DNA of 23,204 bases from Plantago elongata (GCA_036897095.1 JAYMSP010002631.1:1-23204), one strand, 5' to 3'. Positions 9,788-19,658 are shown, counted from the first letter of the stretch. Made by a program: numbers and translations. Notes: generated from the sequence alone by a model not told the origin.

Positions 9788-12100
9788 ATCCTGTTTTTTG
9801 TTGAAGTTCTTGAAGCTCCTTACTTCGGCTTCTTGAGTTGAAATCTCTGTTCCTGAAGTTTTGATCAAAAGCATACAAGTCAAGTGACACGAAGGCACAT
9901 GGCTAGTTGGTTGTTAAAATACACAAGTCAAGTTGCGATATCATAAATCATAATAGTGTTGTGTCACTGTTGTTGAGTAGGTCAGCTTAATAAACAATTA
10001 ATCACCACAATTTGACTTAGATTTCTAATCTTTATTTAGTGTCAATTTAGAAGTACTTAAGATTGAATTTATCTCTCCATAGTGCCAAATATTGTGACTG
10101 GATAAAAATACTTGTTCTATGCAAATTTCCTCATGTAATTTTCAGTTCACTTTTCATTTTTGCATTACAAGATCATATACTGCCATTTAATAAGATAAAA
10201 GTATAAAAATATGATATGTAAAGAGATATAGCGTATAATAAATTCAATAATCACATAATTGGATTTATTTTTCCCATGTTACTGGTTTGACTAATTTTGC
10301 CACTACAGAGTGGGACTAGACAATGCATATTCTTGTTGATAACAATGTTTGAAAAGCTTAGGAGTCAGTTGATGGAAGGCACTTTCTAGATGTAATCTTA
10401 GCAGGTCAACTTTTGGGGCTCTACATCTGATCAAATCATCAAACCGAATTTCTCATGTTTTATTCTCCCATATAATAAGGTATCAGTGGTGAAGTCAAAA
10501 GTTGCAGCAGACATGATGAACAATTGAACAAAGGTACATAACTTGACATCCTGGTATGGGAGAGTTGACAATTGAGTTTCCTATATATAGTGGATGATTA
10601 AGATGATATAAGGGTTGATAATTATTCGCCATCTTCTTTTTGGAACCACACAGAGAGGTATATATTCCGTCAACCCACTAGGCCACTAATATTGGTGGAG
10701 ATGCTATCATACTTTTGGTTGCAGAAAGTCCAGACCACCTCTTTCAAACCTTAAAAGAGTCCAAGTACAAGCTATGTGATTAAAAGAGTCCAAGTACAAG
10801 CACTACCATGACTTGTATTTCGACAAAAGCAGAGCATTATATATAACATCTCGTTTATAGTTAATTTGGGTGGTTAAAATTTCACAAACTTCCAATTTTT
10901 AGTAATATATATCTATGTACTATTTAATAGGTAGATTTGTTCTCAATCATGAGAAATTTTATATAGATTGTGGTCAACTCCAAATCTAGATGCATTGCAT
11001 GCCAAACAAAATGACAGGAATTATGGTTGTGCACTAGTTGACTTGATAGGTTTATCAGAGTTCCAAATGGCCAATCAGTGTCTTTAATTTAGGTTTATTG
11101 CTTTTTAAAACAACATGATAATTAAGAAAACGTTGGTTGATTGAAATGATAATGGCTTCAATGGATTGGCCACAATTTTAGTAATTAAGAACATAGATGA
11201 TGAGGAGAAGTTTCTAGCTCTTAGACCCACCAAGTTCTACTAATTTGCATGCCACACAACCACCCATTAAAGTGTTGAATACATTTCCTAATTTACAACT
11301 ATCTAACCAATAGACCATCTAAAACAAGTTGTTCTCAAAGCTGATTGAAGAATAAAGGAAAAATAACTATGAAGTTATCGAAACTCCATGTTAATAGCTT
11401 GGCCTCACACGCAGTTAGTAGAGGCTTTGGCTATTGGGATTCTGGGGCCATTATGAAGGTCTTCCTCTCATAGATCCAAGTGCACTAGAGATCCCTATTT
11501 AAGATTAACCTTCAGTGACCCAATTTCATCTACTCTATAAATGACCTTGGAGGGCATCCAGGTTTTGGTTAAGCCGATCAAATTGGCTGAGCCAACCCGT
11601 CCTTTAAAACATAGGATGCAGATGTGGACCAAAACTCACTACCACACCAAGTAGATTAAATTTGGTTGGTGAGTCTATAATAGTGGCAAGCCTATTTATA
11701 TGTAATCTGTATTGATACAAAGATTCATTTGAGCACAAATAAGATTCCTTTGCATACAAATCAACATTGCCAACTTATGAACTCTTCGTACTCCATCACA
11801 ACTTTGACTTGTTTTTCCTATTCCTTTTTTCAACTAATCAACATGGAATATACAAAAGAAAATATTACATACTTGATCTTGTCTACCCAGGCTGTACATT
11901 GTACAGTTTTTAAATTCTCTGTTGCTCAGCAGGTCCCAACAAAATGTTTTCGGAGGTGCTTTTGTGTTTGGTCTTATCATTGATATATTAGCAAAAGATA
12001 ATGAAAATTTAGTTTCCTAAAGAGAGATAGTGGATTAGTTACAGAGCCATAACCATCTCTTAGTAAAGAAATAGTATTAATTTTATATTCTACATGTCAT
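9788..12100. other. 2.3-kb region between the divergent BURP and organ-specific genes
   Basis: This holds the upstream regions of both genes, which are transcribed away from each other. I see no further gene. A 29-bp direct repeat starts at 10751 and 10780 (TTAAAAGAGTCCAAGTACAA). CTCTATAAATG near 11530 looks like a TATA box but no coding exon follows it. A clear TATA box for the BURP gene was not found. Confidence 0.5.
10751..10802 (+). repeat. 29-bp direct repeat
   Basis: TTAAAAGAGTCCAAGTACAA plus GC occurs at 10751 and 10780, with 7 bases between the copies. It lies in the shared upstream region of the BURP and organ-specific genes. Confidence 0.9.
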
Positions 12101-12103
12101 GCT

Positions 12104-12112
12104 CTATAAATA
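12104..12112 (+). promoter_or_regulatory. TATA box of the first organ-specific gene
   Basis: CTATAAATA lies about 60 bp before the ATG at 12168. A start of transcription near 12135 would leave a 5' UTR of about 30 bases. The spacing is typical of plant TATA promoters. Confidence 0.65.
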
Positions 12113-12167
12113 TTAAGTCAGAGCTTCGTAGAGTTGACACACAAAAAGACTATATCCAATATTGCAG

Positions 12168-12564
12168 ATGAAGATGAGAGCTTTTTTAGCTTTGTTCATG
12201 CTCTCTGCCATATCAGTAAGGATTCTGTACAATCCGTCTTACATATATATAGTTCATTATTTCCTCAAACTTTAATTCTTATGATGACATTATACTTTTC
12301 CGTTTCTTGATATGTTCTGTTTCTTTTCAGATTGCATATACTACTAATGCAAGAACAGATCCTGGAGACTACTGGAAGATTATAATGAGCGACGAACCAA
12401 TGCCTAAGGCAATAGTTGACCTTTTGAATCCGGGTTCTACTTCTGATTCTAATGATATGAGCACGCTTCGTTTTGACAGAGATATGCAGACACAGCCAAA
12501 TGTTATAATATATCATAGTCGAGGAGTTCATTCGAAAGGATCAACTTCTGATGTAGATGATTAG
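12168..12564 (+). CDS. Organ-specific protein (S2/P4, DUF2775 family), copy 1
   Basis: Exon 1 is 12168-12215 (16 codons), followed by a 115-bp intron (donor TCA|GTAAGG, acceptor TTTTCAG|ATT) and exon 2 at 12331-12564. The 93-residue product starts with a signal peptide of about 22 residues, with likely cleavage after TTNA. The mature protein opens with RTDPGDYWKIIMSDEPMPKA, the family hallmark (acidic residue, YWK, M..PMP.AI). After a short Ser/Thr-rich spacer comes the second conserved block, RFDRDMQTQPNVIIYHS. The tail is short and polar and ends in VDD. Family members are small secreted plant proteins, often organ-restricted in expression, with no established biochemical role. It lies 1.08 kb upstream of a same-strand paralogue with the same intron position and phase. 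The ATG at 12168 follows the TATA box by about 60 bp; a second ATG two codons later is possible. Confidence 0.9.
12216..12330 (+). other. Phase-0 intron within the signal peptide of copy 1
   Basis: Canonical GTAAGG donor and a pyrimidine-rich TTCTTTTCAG acceptor. It splits the signal peptide after codon 16. The position matches the intron of the downstream paralogue. Confidence 0.88.
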
Positions 12565-13359
12565 GAAGTAAGAACTTTATTAGATAATTTTGTACTTTAT
12601 GAGTTGAGTTTGAGATTTGAAATGCAAAGGTAGATAGCAATACTTTTATGCATTTGGATAATGGGGTTCTGTTTAGTTTGAGATGTTGAATGTGTTTTTG
12701 ATTCGGTATAAAACTTTAACTAAGAATATATATTTTTGATCTTCCAAAGACTTGACAAATCATGAAATCAGCTTATGGATTGGTCATTTCCAGCACCATT
12801 GAAATAATGCATCCATTTTCAGAAGCAGATATCTAAAACTTAAGAGAACACACAAAAGCAAAAGTGCACTAAAGTGGTACCTACAAATATGACTGGAGAG
12901 GAATTGCTATTTGCTACTCCGAAACTGATACTGCAAGAAGACCTGCTTCAGTTTCGATGATCTGAGAATAATTCAAGAATTAGTTAAGAACATCAGTATT
13001 TGAAACTCTTCAAAGTAGATGCAAGCTTATATAGCTAGATAACACCTTAAGCATTGCAATATACATGTACTGTTACCTTTTTTGAACGAAAACAAATAGA
13101 TGCAAAATTTGTTACCGTAAATCACTGATTTGTTATGACCGGTCGATAAAAGCAACCTATATAAATGGCACTGAAAGGAAATATGATGATATACTGAAGA
13201 CTCTGTCAAGAAGAAGAGGAAAACAAACCTGGCAGTGATGAAGATTAATATTCTAAAACAAGAGCTTGAAAACAATTTCCGAATAAAATCTCATGCACCA
13301 GAATCCAGATAAAGAAGCCCAGTGGAATTTGTTATCATCCAAATGTTCCTCCATTTAAT
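12565..13359. other. Spacer between the two organ-specific paralogues
   Basis: It begins with the 3' UTR of copy 1. A frame on the minus strand at 13027-13275 has no recognisable domain. No pseudogene exon of the family was found in between. Confidence 0.5.
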
Positions 13360-13581
13360 TCTAATTGATCTTCACATTAAAAGCTGATATATCCACTCAT
13401 CAAGTCTAATCTATCTTCACATTAAAAGCTGATATTTCGGCTCATCAAGTCTAATCGAGCTTCACATAAAAGCTGATATATCCCGATCATTAAAGCTAAC
13501 CAACACATTGAAATGAAAATATTATACAGAGTCAGCAAGTCTGATCTATCATTTAAAGTTGATATATCTAATCAGTATAAG
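13360..13581 (+). repeat. Four-copy 45-bp direct repeat in the promoter of copy 2
   Basis: Units start at 13360, 13405 and 13450, with a more diverged one at 13540. Each has the pattern TCTAATC.ATCTTCACATT, then AAAAGCTGATAT, then a CATCAAG-like end. The first two units differ at only a few positions. The last unit overlaps the TATA box region of the second organ-specific gene, so the array lies within about 250 bp upstream of its transcription start. No equivalent array is seen upstream of copy 1. Confidence 0.85.
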
Positions 13582-13582
13582 G
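13576..13582 (+). promoter_or_regulatory. TATA box of the second organ-specific gene
   Basis: TATAAGG lies 67 bp before the ATG at 13651's codon start (13649). This predicts a transcription start near 13607 and a 5' UTR of about 40 bases, much like copy 1. Confidence 0.55.
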
Positions 13583-13648
13583 CTCCCATATCTTCAACGT
13601 TGCAGCCTTCCAATTCCGGGTAAGCCAACAAGCTCATCTAACATTTCT

Positions 13649-14050
13649 ATGGCAAATATGAAAGTCTTCCTAGTCTTGGCACTCCTCTGCTCTGTCTCGG
13701 TAAGAACTTTCTCGTGTCTCTCCTATATTTAAAGATATAATTCCAGATTTGCAGTCTTTCCATACAATGATGACATTAATTCGCATGTATATGGTTAGTG
13801 TCTTTGTTTCCTGTTCCAGATAGTGTATGTCACTGATGCAAGGAAAGATCCCAGTGACTACTGGAAGACTAAAATGAGTGGAGAACCGATGCCTAAAGCA
13901 ATAGCTGATATTCTGCTTTTGAATCACCCCTCAGGTTCTACAGCAACGGGATCAGATCATTTTATCAGAGATTTCAAGACCAAGCCTAATGTTATAATAT
14001 ATCATAGTCATCATGTTAAAAATGCTCAAGCAAAAAGCTCATTGTCTTAG
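13649..14050 (+). CDS. Organ-specific protein (S2/P4, DUF2775 family), copy 2
   Basis: Exon 1 is 13649-13699 (17 codons), then a 120-bp intron (donor TCG|GTAAGA, acceptor TGTTCCAG|ATA), then exon 2 at 13820-14050, giving 93 residues. The signal peptide ends near VTDA. The mature N terminus RKDPSDYWKTKMSGEPMPKA and the block HFIRDFKTKPNVIIYHSHHV are both clear family hallmarks, and this copy is closer to the family consensus (FIRDF) than copy 1 (RFDRDM). Leucines after the MP.AI motif and the tail (AKSSLS) differ from copy 1. The NVIIYHS core is identical in the two proteins. It is a tandem duplicate of the upstream gene. A Stowaway-like MITE begins 22 bp after its stop codon. An internal ATG at codon 4 is an alternative start. 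Confidence 0.91.
13700..13819 (+). other. Phase-0 intron within the signal peptide of copy 2
   Basis: GTAAGA donor and TTTCCTGTTCCAG acceptor. It matches the paralogue's intron in place, phase and size (120 versus 115 bp), which supports both gene models. Confidence 0.88.
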
Positions 14051-14071
14051 TATATGCATCCCTGTATTATA

Positions 14072-14320
14072 CTCCCTCCGGTCCTTTTAAACAATTCCGG
14101 TATATGGAACAATAAAGAATGATTTGTGGAGTTATTGTATTGATAAACTTATTGGTGTATGAGGGATATGAATAAAGTATGAGGAAGACTGTAATTAGTA
14201 GTAAGGGTAAATAATGGGTTTCCATAAAAAGAAAGTGGCTCCCAAAATAAAATAAAAGAAAGTGAATGTTGTAAAAAAAAAAAACCAGGGAATAGTTCTA
14301 TATATCATTGGACAGGGGAG
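14072..14320. mobile_element. Stowaway-like MITE in the 3' flank of copy 2
   Basis: The left end CTCCCTCCGGTCC is preceded by TA. The right end GGACAGGGGAG is an imperfect inverted match and is followed by CA rather than TA. The length (249 bp), AT-rich interior and end sequence fit the Stowaway (Tc1/mariner-derived) family. No transposase is encoded. It contains AATAAA at 14111-14116 and 14171-14176, both on the gene's strand. Confidence 0.7.
14111..14116 (+). terminator. Candidate polyadenylation signal supplied by the MITE
   Basis: AATAAA lies 61 bp after the stop codon of the second organ-specific gene and inside the MITE. A second AATAAA follows at 14171-14176. None occurs between the stop codon and the MITE, so the mature 3' end probably falls within the element. 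Confidence 0.4.
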
Positions 14321-16747
14321 CACAATACAAACCTATTCATCTATTTAATATCACTGACAGATTTTAAGAGTTATTTGCGTTATCTTGTTCTCCTGTTATA
14401 GCTCTGTGAACATACCAAAGAAGGATATTTACACTAAAACGAACAAATTAAACATTTCTAACTATAGTGTGCTAACTAGAACGCATACCAACTCGAGTTA
14501 CAGAGGAGACGAGGAGGAGCATCACCTGAAAGATGCACAGATGAACAGACTGCAGACAGATATCTAGATTTCTTGTTCCACAAAAGCTGACTGCTAAGCT
14601 TCAGGAACTACGCAATTCAAAACCTTCAAGCAAATACAAAATTGCAACAGGTGTAGATAAAAATTGTAATGCATTACTACAATGTCCTTTTTACAGCAGT
14701 CAGAATGCCAGATATTCCTATAAATGAATTCTGTAAAAGAAAACTTATGATATGTGACTCGCGCTGTCACACCTACACCAGCAAGTAACAAAAGTCACAA
14801 TAATAATGAAGGCAGTTATCGAATTTAAGTTCTATGACATAATCAAAATTGTTTCTTATGTACTCCTCATTGCTGGTCAGTATGGTCAGAAAAAATATAA
14901 ATATTCATGATAAATTTAATATAACTAAGATGAGCTCACCTTTATGTACTATCACATTAAAAACAAGTCATAAGTCATACGAAACTTATTTGGATTAATT
15001 AGGGCCAGTCGGTTGATCGGGCAGTGTAGAAATATTACATTTTTGGTTTTGGCTAGCTACTTACAGGTGTAGTAGTTTTGGCCCTACTCTTACTACAAGA
15101 AAAGGTTCCATTGGAGATAGCCCAGGTAGAAGCATTATGTAGGAGGAGGTACAACTCAAGCCAGTAAATATAGAGGGGTTTCCACCAAAGTGGTAAGTTA
15201 CTATTCGCCCTTACATATTCTCTACATTCCAACTGAACCAAGGCCGTGTCTGACAAATCTTTCTATCGTGGTTCTCTCCATCCCCTCTCCCAGAATCCAA
15301 CCAGTCTCATTATTTTTAAGCTGTCTGTGTGAACCACGTGACTCGGCGGAGAAGAGTTGACCCCAGAGACATCCAATAAACTCATATGTACTCCTGAAGT
15401 TCTTGTACTGGAAAACCAGCCCCCAAACAACGATATTCAGAACTCGATGACTTTCAGAAACATTCCATTAACCTCAGGTCACATAGCCGATCCCACAATG
15501 CCAAGCAAGCAGCCATAACAACCACCAACTCCCCCCAAACTCAAATACCGGCAAAAGAATACTGAGGACAAAATAATTTGAAATCTCCGAGGACACAACT
15601 AATGTGCGAGGCACACTTGCCCCGCGTGGAAGACTGCAGTCTCTATTTATCAGATGTAATGCTGATTAGGGAAATACAGGCAATGAAGACAAATGCATTC
15701 TGCCTTAAAGTCATGGGTAATGCCCTGAGCCTGCTTAGGGGAAATATCCTGGTGCATAGGGTTCAGCCAGGCAATCATGTTCGAGAGTCCTCCGTGCTAC
15801 TAAGGAAGTACATGCCCGGAAGACCATCGCGTGGATAGAGATTGGCTTCTGTATTCACATCACACTTCCAGTAAATCTAATGTGAATAGAGAGCATCTGC
15901 AGTGGTTCCTTGTCTTAGATGTACGACTGCATGATGTTGGGGTGAGTATAAGAAACAAATTAACTGTTATTTTAGAGTTACTAGACAATAGTAGAGCATA
16001 TGTCAGAGCTATGGCAAGTAACATAAACCATGAGTATGAAGTGTCAATGGTGAATTATAGAAGCTGCTTACAGGTCGACGCTGCAAACGCTAGAGGGAGT
16101 GATGAATACTTTGAGTGCAGTTCAAGCTGTGAATCGTCTATTAGCAAGAAGCTTCACCTTTGCGTCATGAATGGGGAGAAATGATATATGATTCATGGCA
16201 GAAGAGCAAAGTGAATGAGTGTAGTTTACTTCAATATTTGCATGTGATTTTTCAGCTACTTGCATGAAGTCTTAGGTGTTTTCAAACATGCCATTATGAA
16301 TTTACCAAATACACAGATAGACTTCGTCTTTGCTTATACTATAAACTATATATAAATGCCATCATAGAGAATAATTAGATTTTTGATTCTTGAAATCTCT
16401 GTAATCAGCAACTAGATCTCTATGTTTCTCTAGCCAACTGGCAAAGTGCTCTCTTTAACAACATTAAATCCATTCCTTCAGCATATATCAGTTTTTTGAA
16501 GCAGGCAAAGCATTTGGAATCACGATTAGAAGATCAAAAGACAATTATCCAAATATTTACATTCAAAAGCAAGATCCAGAGCTCCAGAAGAGGAATAAGC
16601 TAGAAAACCACTAACCTATTTCGACCCTTCATTTATGTAACTGAGCTCACTTACTAACACATGAATTCAAACTCTCCCGATATGCCCCCACATCAACGGC
16701 AGTAGCTCCTTATCATACTTCTCTTCTTCTAGTTAAAATCCATGTGT
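14321..16747. other. Intergenic DNA between copy 2 and the acidic/basic gene
   Basis: Apart from the open stretch at 15.6-16.2 kb, no gene, RNA or bounded element is recognised. The last few hundred bases should include the 3' UTR of the minus-strand gene ending at 16748. Confidence 0.45.
15578..16184 (+). other. Unassigned ORF-like stretch, possibly a gene relic or non-coding transcript
   Basis: Two adjacent open frames (86 codons to 15838; 117 codons at 15831-16184, overlapping in another frame) occur in DNA with higher GC than its surroundings. The longer one begins at a GTG, not an ATG, and its frame is closed by a TAA at 15801. I recognise no domain in either peptide, and I see no convincing promoter or splice sites. 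A decayed gene, an exon of an unrecognised gene or chance would all fit. Confidence 0.2.
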
Positions 16748-17425
16748 CTACCAATCATCAAAGCTGCGACGCCTGCTACTACTACCACCCCGTTTCTTTC
16801 CCTTCTTTTTATCAGCCTTTCCATCATCCTTGCTTTTATCTGCCCCTTTCCTCCCTCCACCCTTACCTTTCTTCTGTCGATTTTTTCCAGCTGAACTCCT
16901 CGGCTCGCTCTCAAAGTTGTTTATTGCAAAGTCCTCAGGTGGTGCAGGAATAGGATCATACACATCCGGATCCCAAGTAACCCGGCACTTCTGAGCAGGC
17001 TTGCCAACCTTCTCACGGCTCCCTTTCAAAGCCGAAACAAGATTCAACGTTGGAATATCATCTTCATTGCGCTGTACCGATTCTTCCAACATCTCATCTT
17101 CCATTTCTTTCTCTTCCACATTACCACCATTTCGCCCTTGGTTATCCTCTATCACATCACTTTCACACAGAGATTTATCATACCCCATTCGCACTATCAG
17201 CACCTCTTCCGACAAACCTTCATTCCCACCTTCCTCTTCTTCATCATCCTCAACGTTATACCCCTCCAAAGCCACTTTCATCTTAACCTGACTTGTACAA
17301 CTACTCAATACAACAGCAGAATCAAAATGTTGCTCGCAATCACTCGACTTATCTACCGATTTTTGGTCTCCCAAGTTAGTTTCACCTTCAGACATTGGCA
17401 TACCACAGAGTAAGCTCTCTTCCAT
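16748..17425 (-). CDS. Uncharacterised plant protein, acidic middle and Lys-rich tail
   Basis: A single coding exon gives 225 residues from the first ATG (17425). An acidic patch is at 59-66 (EDDEEEEG) and another Glu-rich stretch at 104-115. The best conserved-looking segment is CRVTWDPDVYDPIPAPP, at about 147-163. It resembles the T(V)TWxPDVYDPxP segment I associate with uncharacterised plant nuclear proteins, a recollection I could not check. Residues 181-221 are very rich in Lys, Arg and Gly (KKGKGGGRK, DKKKGKKRGG) and end in SSSRRRSFDDW, which suggests a nuclear or nucleolar localisation signal. No enzyme motif, signal peptide or membrane segment is visible. Upstream on the same strand are a 5' UTR intron and a TATA box, so this is a complete gene unit. 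The function is unknown. Confidence 0.85.
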   Translation of the reverse strand: MEESLLCGMPMSEGETNLGDQKSVDKSSDCEQHFDSAVVLSSCTSQVKMKVALEGYNVEDDEEEEGGNEGLSEEVLIVRMGYDKSLCESDVIEDNQGRNGGNVEEKEMEDEMLEESVQRNEDDIPTLNLVSALKGSREKVGKPAQKCRVTWDPDVYDPIPAPPEDFAINNFESEPRSSAGKNRQKKGKGGGRKGADKSKDDGKADKKKGKKRGGSSSRRRSFDDW

Positions 17426-17468
17426 TAACAACAGAATTAACAGCCAAAAGTACCAAAATCAGAATTGT

Positions 17469-17675
17469 CTGTAACAGAAACACATCTCATGTCAGGATAT
17501 AACGACACAAGCAGACATTTCAAATTTCCAAACCGAAAACTCATCAAATGTAACGATCAATTTACGATGAACCAGGTTCTTCATCAACACATATCAAGAA
17601 AATAATCGGTAGTTACTTGCTCAAATTAAGAAATTGTTGCTCAAACAAAGAGAAATGGAAATTAGTGAGTCTTAC
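17469..17675 (-). other. 5' UTR intron of the acidic/basic protein gene
   Basis: On the minus strand the donor AGCAA|GTAAGA (17675) and the acceptor TTTCTGTTACAG (ending 17469) enclose 207 AT-rich bases. A 43-base leader then runs to the ATG. The first, non-coding exon would be about 17676-17800. Leader introns of this type are common in broadly expressed plant genes. Confidence 0.65.
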
Positions 17676-17821
17676 TTGCTTCAGTAACAATAACCGAAGC
17701 TCAAAGCGTATGCAATTAATAGATTGAAGTATTGAACAAAAAGAATGTAGAAAGAATTGAAAGCCAGATCGCAAATTCGTCTTCTTAATCAGCTAGTTTG
17801 AAGAAGCTCGATGTTCAAATT

Positions 17822-17832
17822 AAATATATAGA
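17822..17832 (-). promoter_or_regulatory. TATA box of the acidic/basic protein gene
   Basis: The minus strand reads CTATATATTTA. It lies roughly 30 bp before a transcribed leader that ends at the 5' UTR donor site, a typical plant promoter spacing. Confidence 0.5.
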
Positions 17833-18345
17833 TCATGATAGGATGACCCAAAGTCAAGGGCTTTTAATCTTCTTAATATGTTTGTGGAGAGTGGACCATT
17901 TTACTTCTGGGCTGGGCCCGCTTCAGAATGGAAGGCCAAATTCGTATGAAAATGGTTAAACACATGACCCCTTTTACTAACGTAGAATATTTTAATATAT
18001 TGTAAATGGTATTTTAAATATTATAAATATAAAAGTTAGTTCATATATTTATTATATGTAGCGTTTAACCTCATAATACTTCAAACTTCGAAAATAATAA
18101 CATCAACACATTGGTTAAACACTTCAAACGTCGAAAATAATAACATCAGCACATTACAATATCATACAAGAACAAAAATTATATTATATAAGTATTGGTT
18201 AAATTATAATAAATATTGTAAAATTAAAGAAATGTAATTTCTTTCGTTTGACATATTATATTGTCTATAATTAATTTATAGTATTCGAATATTTAAATAA
18301 ATTAATATTTTACGAAAATTTAAAAAAAATGAAGAAATGTGATTG
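17833..18345. other. AT-rich intergenic DNA with a 35-bp direct repeat
   Basis: ACTTCAAAC(T/G)TCGAAAATAA plus a 15-base continuation occurs at 18078-18112 and 18121-18155 (period 43, two mismatches). Nothing else is recognised. Confidence 0.6.
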
Positions 18346-18404
18346 GCAGCCTTAAGGGCTGCTAGATGGGTTGTTTGGCAGGCCTCAAGCCTGCCAAACA
18401 ACCC
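18346..18404. repeat. Two adjacent hairpins, one with a perfect 16-bp stem
   Basis: GCAGCC (18346-18351) pairs with GGCTGC (18357-18362) over a 5-base loop. GGGTTGTTTGGCAGGC (18368-18383) pairs perfectly with GCCTGCCAAACAACCC (18389-18404) around CTCAA. The pair is a GC-rich island in very AT-rich DNA. It could be the core of a foldback element or a transcribed hairpin. Confidence 0.85.
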
Positions 18405-19383
18405 GTTTTGTCGTTTTGTAAAAAAAAATTTGAAGTAATTGAAAATGTTAATTTGGTGTGTAAGATTTAATTAAATTTATATTTATTTATTTATTACATT
18501 GCTCTAAAATTTTAATTATGATTGTTTGAAAATCATAAACCACCCTCGTGTTATTCGATTGTGTTTGTTTGAAGATTGGAAGGGAAAGAAGTAAGTTAGA
18601 GAGTTGAAATGGATACATAAAAATGTTTTTGGATAAGATCATAGTATTTTATAACTTAATGTAAATTTGTGTTGATTTTGTAATATATTAAAATTATGCC
18701 ATGTTTTTAGTAAAAAGAGTCTTGCGTTCAACATTATTGATTCCTTTTAATGGATGAACTTCGAAAAAGCCCATAGCAATATAATTATGTGGGTTCATCG
18801 CATACATATACCTCCTCAATTTTATTTTATTTTGAGAATTACAGGCCGGTAACGTTTTTCAATTAATAATTTAAAAATTAACCGTTGATCATTTGTGATC
18901 TATAATGCAACAAAAAATTGTATATCGTCACACAAAATGTATAGTTTTAGGTTTGAAAACTGTATCGTTTGCACTATATGACACAGTTTCAGGTCACTTT
19001 TTGAAACATCTCATTTTCTTGGGTTGTATTTTAAATTTGCTCCCCAATTCGACCCTGTAATGAATTTGCTTGGATTTTGATTCAAGTAAATAATTATGTA
19101 TTAACACAAGACTTGTTGAATTATAATATTAAATTAACACATAATTTTCTGGATTACATGTCTCCTTTTGTAATATTTAGTGCCAAAGGTTTTGTGGTTA
19201 GAATTTTTTGCTATTATATTGTGTAATACTTGCTAGAAAAGTCTACTTAGAATGTCAATTTGTCTAACACGAATATATATCATTAATAAAATACAGACAT
19301 ATGTTATTAATAAAAATATATATATTAATTAAAATACATATTGTTAATAAAATGCACTTCTTTTATCTAAGAGAAAAATATTA
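18405..19383. other. AT-rich intergenic DNA
   Basis: No gene or bounded element recognised. Near 19260-19350 the words ATTAATAAAATA and TTAATAAA repeat loosely. Confidence 0.5.
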
Positions 19384-19656
19384 CTTCCTTTGATCCAATA
19401 AAAACTTCCTAACTTTCCTTATTTGGAGTAACATTACAAACTTCCTACCCAAAATTAGAAAACTTTTTATCCCACCAATTAATTCTTTATTATTTCTCTT
19501 TCCTACTTTATTCTAACTTTCTTATTTCTCTCACATACTTCATCAATCACTTACTACTTTATTAATATAATACCCCATACAAATCAGTATATAACTATTA
19601 TTCCTTAATTGAAAAGAAATCAATGCCCTAGGAAGTTCTTAAAAGAACGGAGGGAG
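19384..19656. mobile_element. Stowaway-like MITE
   Basis: Left CTTCCTTTGATCC and right GAACGGAGGGAG are flanked by TA on both sides (19382-19383, 19657-19658). The inverted match extends inward to AACTTCCTA/TAGGAAGTT. It is 273 bp and AT-rich, with no coding content. Confidence 0.78.
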
Positions 19657-19658
19657 TA

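Noticed and set aside
9678..9898. Upstream ATG at 9898 as the BURP start
   Set aside because: It would put a polar 37-residue extension before the signal peptide; the ATG at 9787 gives a standard secretory N terminus.
12265..12531. Minus-strand ORF over copy 1 (and 13670-13927 over copy 2)
   Set aside because: Both are antisense shadows of the organ-specific exons; their similarity to each other only reflects the paralogy.
17001..17413. Plus-strand ORFs opposite the acidic/basic protein gene
   Set aside because: They are antisense shadows: Ser/Pro runs mirror Glu/Lys codons of the minus-strand gene, which has a TATA box, leader intron and conserved-looking motif.
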